Shown one piece after another: positions 59,471 through 64,000 of a DNA stretch of 64,000 nt. A program made the translations under genes and the position numbers. Location of the stretch: NCBI RefSeq assembly GCF_902686445.1, contig NC_062227.1, forward strand, positions 23,242,777-23,306,776, written 5' to 3'. Position 1 is the stretch's first letter. Each line of letters starts with the position of its first letter. The stretch comes from Sciurus carolinensis. Lineage: Eukaryota; Chordata; Mammalia; Rodentia; Sciuridae. The notes beneath the pieces were generated by a model. It saw only the letters and a list, made by a program, of their open reading frames with translations. It made no database searches and was not told where the DNA came from.

Positions 59471-59967
59471 CAGCCCACCTGAAATACCAAAGTAGCTACA
59501 CACTCCTGGAATCCACACCTCCCTCCCATCCATCCCTGCCCCTCCGTCACAGCTTGTCTCTGAAAAATGCAACCCTGACATGTCACTTTCCTGCTTAATA
59601 CATTCCAAGAGGGATAGCATACAACCTGAATTCTTTAATTTGGAAACCCGAGAGGGGCGACTTTTCTAAGACCCCCGAGTTAAGGCTCCTTGTGTCTTCA
59701 TGACATTGAATATCATTTATAGAGCTAGTGGATTTTACTGCATGTTTCCTCAGTGTTCTGGGGCCTCGGCCTCCTTTGCTTGCCTCACTTATACTGCCTT
59801 CCTGGCCCAGATGGAGTGAATGGCAACCTCTACATGTGCCACTAGCTCACACTCGGTCTGGTGTTAGATGCTAAGTGTCCCATGCCAGGGATACAGAAAA
59901 GTAGGTAAGGGATGCAAAGGTGAGTAGGATAAATACAGTTTCCACTTTTTCCAGAAGCTTGTCATTT

Positions 59968-60168
59968 TCTTTTTTTCTGGTATCAGGAATTGAACCTAGG
60001 GGTGCTTAACCACTGAGCCACATCCCTAGTCCTTTTTTATTTTGAGGTAGGGTCTCACGAAGTTCCTTAGGTAGTGCTAAGGTACTGAGGCTGGCCTTGA
60101 ACTTGTGATCCTCCTGCATCAGTCTTCCAAGTCACTGGGATTACAGGTGTGTACCGTGGCACCCACCT
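59968..60168 (-). repeat. Composite B1-ID SINE
   Basis: Plus strand: CAGGAATTGAACCTAGGGGT, ACCACTGAGCCACATCCCTA, then GAGGCTGGCCTTGAACTTGT and CACTGGGATTACAGGTGTGT. Clear ID half then B1 half in reverse complement. Confidence 0.9.
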
Positions 60169-60491
60169 AAGTTTGTCACTTTCTAAACTAGAGCTAAGGT
60201 TACCTTCTCATATCAGGAATTGTAAGGCTAATATCCAAGGACACTGGAACTACCGACCTAGATATGCATAGCCCTGAAAAGGTATATGACTAGTTTCAAA
60301 GTATTAATTCCCAGTGCTTAATATCTATGTGGATTCTGCCAAAACTCATCTTCCAAAGTGGGAACCTGCACACACAACTCTCTCTTGCATTTGACAAAAT
60401 CTTTGCTCATCTCAAATGTGACTGCCCACTGCTCAGGTATAAAAATCTTTAGATTATAAAACAAGGGGAAGGGCTAGAATATATATGCACA

Positions 60492-60696
60492 TTTTTTGGT
60501 AACAGAGATTGAATCCAGGGGTGCTTTATCCACTGAGCCACATTCCCAGCCCTTTTTTATATTTTATTTAGAGACAGGGTCTCACTGAGTTGCTCAGTGC
60601 CTTGCTAAGTTGCTAAGGCTGGCTTTGAATTTGTGATCCTCCAGCCTCAGCCTCCTGAGTTGCTGGGATTACAAGCATGTGCCACTACATGCTAGA
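60492..60696 (-). repeat. Composite B1-ID SINE
   Basis: Plus strand: AGAGATTGAATCCAGGGGTG, CCACTGAGCCACATTCCCAG, GAGACAGGGTCTCACTGAGT, CAGCCTCAGCCTCCTGAGTT, TGCTGGGATTACAAGCATGT. Same family and orientation as the copy about 320 bases upstream, an independent insertion. Confidence 0.9.
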
Positions 60697-63600
60697 ATAC
60701 TGACCCCAGGAAAACTTGGTATTTTGGCTCAAGTTGGGATGCATCAATAATGAACAAGAAAAGTGAAAAGCAAAGAACAGTAAACAAAGAGATTTTGCTT
60801 GATATTGATTACAGAGGGAAACTTTAAAAACATTTAATGATATATTAAGTCAAGGATGACTGTCCATGCATGTAAAGGCTGATGGAAAAGACCAGAAGTC
60901 CAGGCAGGGATAAGTTTGTATTCAAAGACAGCAGCAGTGTGGCTCAAGTTGCTGTTTCAAAATGAACAGCACATGAGCCCAGGGACAGGAAGGTCAGCAT
61001 AGGACAGGAAGAAATAGTCCTGAGGTTCAGTGAGGCACCAAGCTGGCCTCGCTCAGTTGGCATGGTCAGGGTGGGATCTAATCTCCTTACAGCAGAAACA
61101 GAGTTCACATGGGCTGATTTTAGGCCCAGGCCATGCTGGCCTGGAAACTAGCAGGGCTTCCATCTGAATCTGAGTGGGGAAAATTGGAGCTGCTCTTGGG
61201 GGACAGTTCTGAAAATCCAGGAGGACTCCTGTTGTCCCTAGTCCTTTGTATGCAAATAAATAAGCAAATAGTCTTAGGACAGAATGAGGAGGACTCAGGA
61301 CCAGGATGGTGAAGGAGCTGAACAACCCCAGAACAGGGGGTGCCCTTTGTGCATGTCAGTCCTGAAATGCTCTGATTGGACTATTGATGGACAGGTTGAG
61401 AGCTGAGGGAGGGAGGGAGTGGCGGGGGCACAGTGAGTGGCAGAAGGACAAAGGGAAGGAGAGTGGTGACAGGATAGCCAGCTGCAGAAAAGCTAGGTAC
61501 TGGGCTATACTGTCATGTTGTTCAGTCTGCAGTTCACTCCACGAGAACTGGACACACTGGAGGTGGAAAGTGAATGTGGAAAAAGACAAGCCTGAGATTT
61601 ATGCATTATTTTAAAGCTCTTGCTACATACATAAAAGTGGCCCTAAATTTTTGATCCATTATTGCTACTGTTGCTGCTGGCGATAATCTATAATAAGCAT
61701 TATAAAGTCAGTTATTCAACAGTCAGAGAATTGGACATCCCTTCAGTGGTTACTGAGTAAGTTTTATTACAAAACTTTATGTGATTTTTCAATGTGATAC
61801 TGCCATAACACTTACGTCCATAATTTCACATTTAGTATCTTTTCATTTTTGCAGAAGTGAAATGTAAAAGGTAAGATCTGCCACTGCGTTTCACGGACTG
61901 AAGCTATAATGGTGACACTGAAAACAGTGGCTTCTGCATTAATAATCCTTAACATCACTTATTTGATAGATGCATTTGCTCTCCCCTGAGGCTACTTATG
62001 TTAGAATTGTAGAATTTTTATGAATAATTTTTGGTTTCTGCTGCAGAGAAAGAAAAACGAAATTGAGATGGCCAGGTACTTGGGATGTGATCTACTCATT
62101 TTTCTCAAGTGGTAAGAATATTCCAAGAAAATTACCATTTTAAAGAACAATTAAAATCAACTAATGAATGAGAAGTAAACACACTAAGAATTGTTCCATA
62201 ATGGTGAAAACTTGGGAATATTTTATTTAGCCTAAACTCAAAAATAGAACTGGCAGTCTGTTAAAAGAGTATTTTCTAAGGATAGCTCTCAGGAAAAGCA
62301 CTATGGCAGAATTACAGGGTTAGGAAAGTTCCCCAGTCCACTGGAATTTTAATTGGTGACAGTAAAGGAAGAGAAAACTGGCATTTGGCTACAATGAAAG
62401 ACATCTTTTTAGAAGGAGTGTCAAAAGTGATGACTTAAATGATGTCATTAAGTAGTGTTTTCTGTTAAAAAATTTCAGTGATTCCCATATGAGGACAAAT
62501 CCCTTCTTAGGCTGGCGTAGGTTTTCCTGCTGCACAAATCAGTGTCCTTTACCTGGCTCACTCTGGTTGGCAGGTACTTGCCATTTGCTGTATATCTTCT
62601 AGATTGATTTCATTCCTTCATAGTTTTTATACCTCTTTTTATACTAAAATTAGGCATAGGTTTCCTGCTGTCCCTATGAGCCCGCTTTCCTCTAGACCAC
62701 ATGGTTGTGTTCACATTTCATTTACACTCTTCCACAAAATCCTCCTTTCAGACTGAAAGTTTGCCAACATTTACTGTGCAAATGTTCCTGGTTTTCTCTA
62801 CATAATTAGTTTTGTAGATTGTTTGTTTCTAGATGTATCACTAAAACATATGAAACCCTTTTGGACACCAAAAGGAGAAAATTGGTATAAAACAAACATT
62901 AGTGGATAAGCTGCATGTAAACAACTAGTCTGGGAAATCCCTGTCTGTAATTTCAGTTATAATCCTTCAACCATTCTCTCTTTTGTGGTTAATGATCTGA
63001 CTTTCACTTTATTTACTTATTCAACTAAAAATAATTATGTTTAAAAATAATAAAGGATAAGCAATTACATGGTATATATTATTTTGTCTTAAAGATAAAT
63101 TTAATCAATAGCCTTTCTTTTAATTCTAATCTTTAACTTCCCAATTTTCAAATTATTATTGTCTAGTATCTTAGTTCCAATATTGGCTTAATCCACCTGG
63201 ATTCATCAACACTTTTTTTCTTTATACTTTAAAAATAAACCTTCATAGTTTTTATTTTGGTTTTCCTGAATGTGTGTTTACTACAATAAAGTTCATGCAT
63301 TTCCACATTATCATTAATATGTCTCAAGTTGCAGGCAAAAGCAGATAAAGAACATTTTAAGAAAGTAAACTGAAAACAAAATGACTCAAGCATTCTGAGT
63401 TCTTTGATCCTTTCCTCTACCAAGAACTCCAAGATCTTTAAACAAGAAAATAAATGAAAATAAAAATTTACAAGGTCACCCTTAAAGCCCGAAAAGAAAT
63501 TATTTCTGGTACATATACATTTATACTTCTAATCATTTGGACAGGTACATGTGCTAATAAAGTCCCAGATAAAGATTTTTTAAAAATAAAAGTCATATGA

Positions 63601-64000
63601 AAAAACAACTTTGATTGCTCTCATATACACACATGACACATGATTTAACTCACAATCATGGTCTTATTAAAAAAATCTTTATCTATAAAAATGATAGAGT
63701 GCAAACTCACAAGATTTCTTTAAAGTGATACAAGTACCAAGGAAACTTAGAGAAAACATTTTCTATTTGTAAAATAGAAGCAGAATATGAGTAGTCTGAT
63801 TGTGTTGCTAGGACACTTGCTTTGGAAACTTATTAATGAAGATTGCTGAAAAATTTTAATGTTCATTTTGTTTTTTCCTGTGTAAGTAGGGAGATACTCA
63901 GTATAGGTCAGGGTGGGGAGGCACCTGCAAGTACTCGATTACTGCAAGTAATCACTGGGGTATATCAACATTTCACTCCTGCACGAATCAACCAATCAAC

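Larger units (their letters stand above)
54367..64000 (-). other. PTPRM: PTPRM intron upstream of the first exon seen (incomplete)
   Basis: At least 9.6 kb. The expected next upstream D1 exon (ending in IATQG) was not found. Contents recognised: a MIR interrupted by a TA repeat (about 55320-55505), a MIR (58925-59110), an L2 piece (59258-59470) and two composite SINEs (59968-60168, 60492-60696). In 60700-64000 I recognise nothing beyond AT-rich intron DNA. Confidence 0.75.

Noticed and set aside
1..64000. CRISPR arrays, operons, prophage or bacterial defence systems
   Set aside because: The window is vertebrate nuclear DNA; no regularly spaced direct repeats, dense coding or bacterial signals are present.

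Overview
The window is mammalian genomic DNA. It has large AT-rich introns, short exons with GT/AG boundaries, old LINE-1, L2 and MIR fossils, LTRs and many tRNA-derived SINEs. Two SINE types dominate. One is a simple ID element (tRNA-Ala-like head plus A tail). The other is a composite in which a B1-like half is followed by an ID-like half. That composite (B1-dID type) is characteristic of squirrel-related rodents, so a ground squirrel, marmot or other sciurid is the likely source. This is an inference from repeats only.

The only real gene I can support lies on the minus strand. It is PTPRM, which encodes receptor protein tyrosine phosphatase mu (a type R2B / MAM-family receptor PTP). Ten consecutive coding exons are present, 1,388 coding bases in all, encoding 462 complete residues plus two leading bases. 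By back-counting from the human protein they should correspond to about residues 974-1435 of 1452. In transcription order they run from 54366 down to 13201. Four exons carry most of the active membrane-proximal domain D1 (PMQET entry, WPD loop, [10 protein letters not shown] signature). Six carry the linker and the membrane-distal pseudophosphatase domain D2 (WPM instead of WPD, HCLNGGGRSG). The reading frame is open across every junction with no frameshift or stop, so the gene looks intact. Upstream exons (extracellular, transmembrane, juxtamembrane, start of D1) lie beyond 64000. The last coding exon (about 17 residues plus the 3' UTR) was not found and should lie below position 1.

Layout: 1-13200 is part of the last intron, with an antisense L1 5' region at 1-2235, an L1 3' end, SINEs and a solo LTR with intact target duplication at 6747-7184. 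13201-28595 is exon-rich (eight exons in about 15 kb). 28596-32832 is an intron. 32833-32949 is one exon. 32950-54268 is a 21.3-kb intron that contains a CpG-rich island near 35.7-36.1 kb and a nested L1/DNA-transposon block at 51.3-53.3 kb. 54269-54366 is the first exon seen, and 54367-64000 is intron. The exons work together as one cytoplasmic module: D1 dephosphorylates tyrosines on cell-adhesion substrates and D2 is a non-catalytic regulatory or docking domain. I found no novel system. The items most worth a second look are the intronic CpG island and the matching exon boundaries of D1 and D2.
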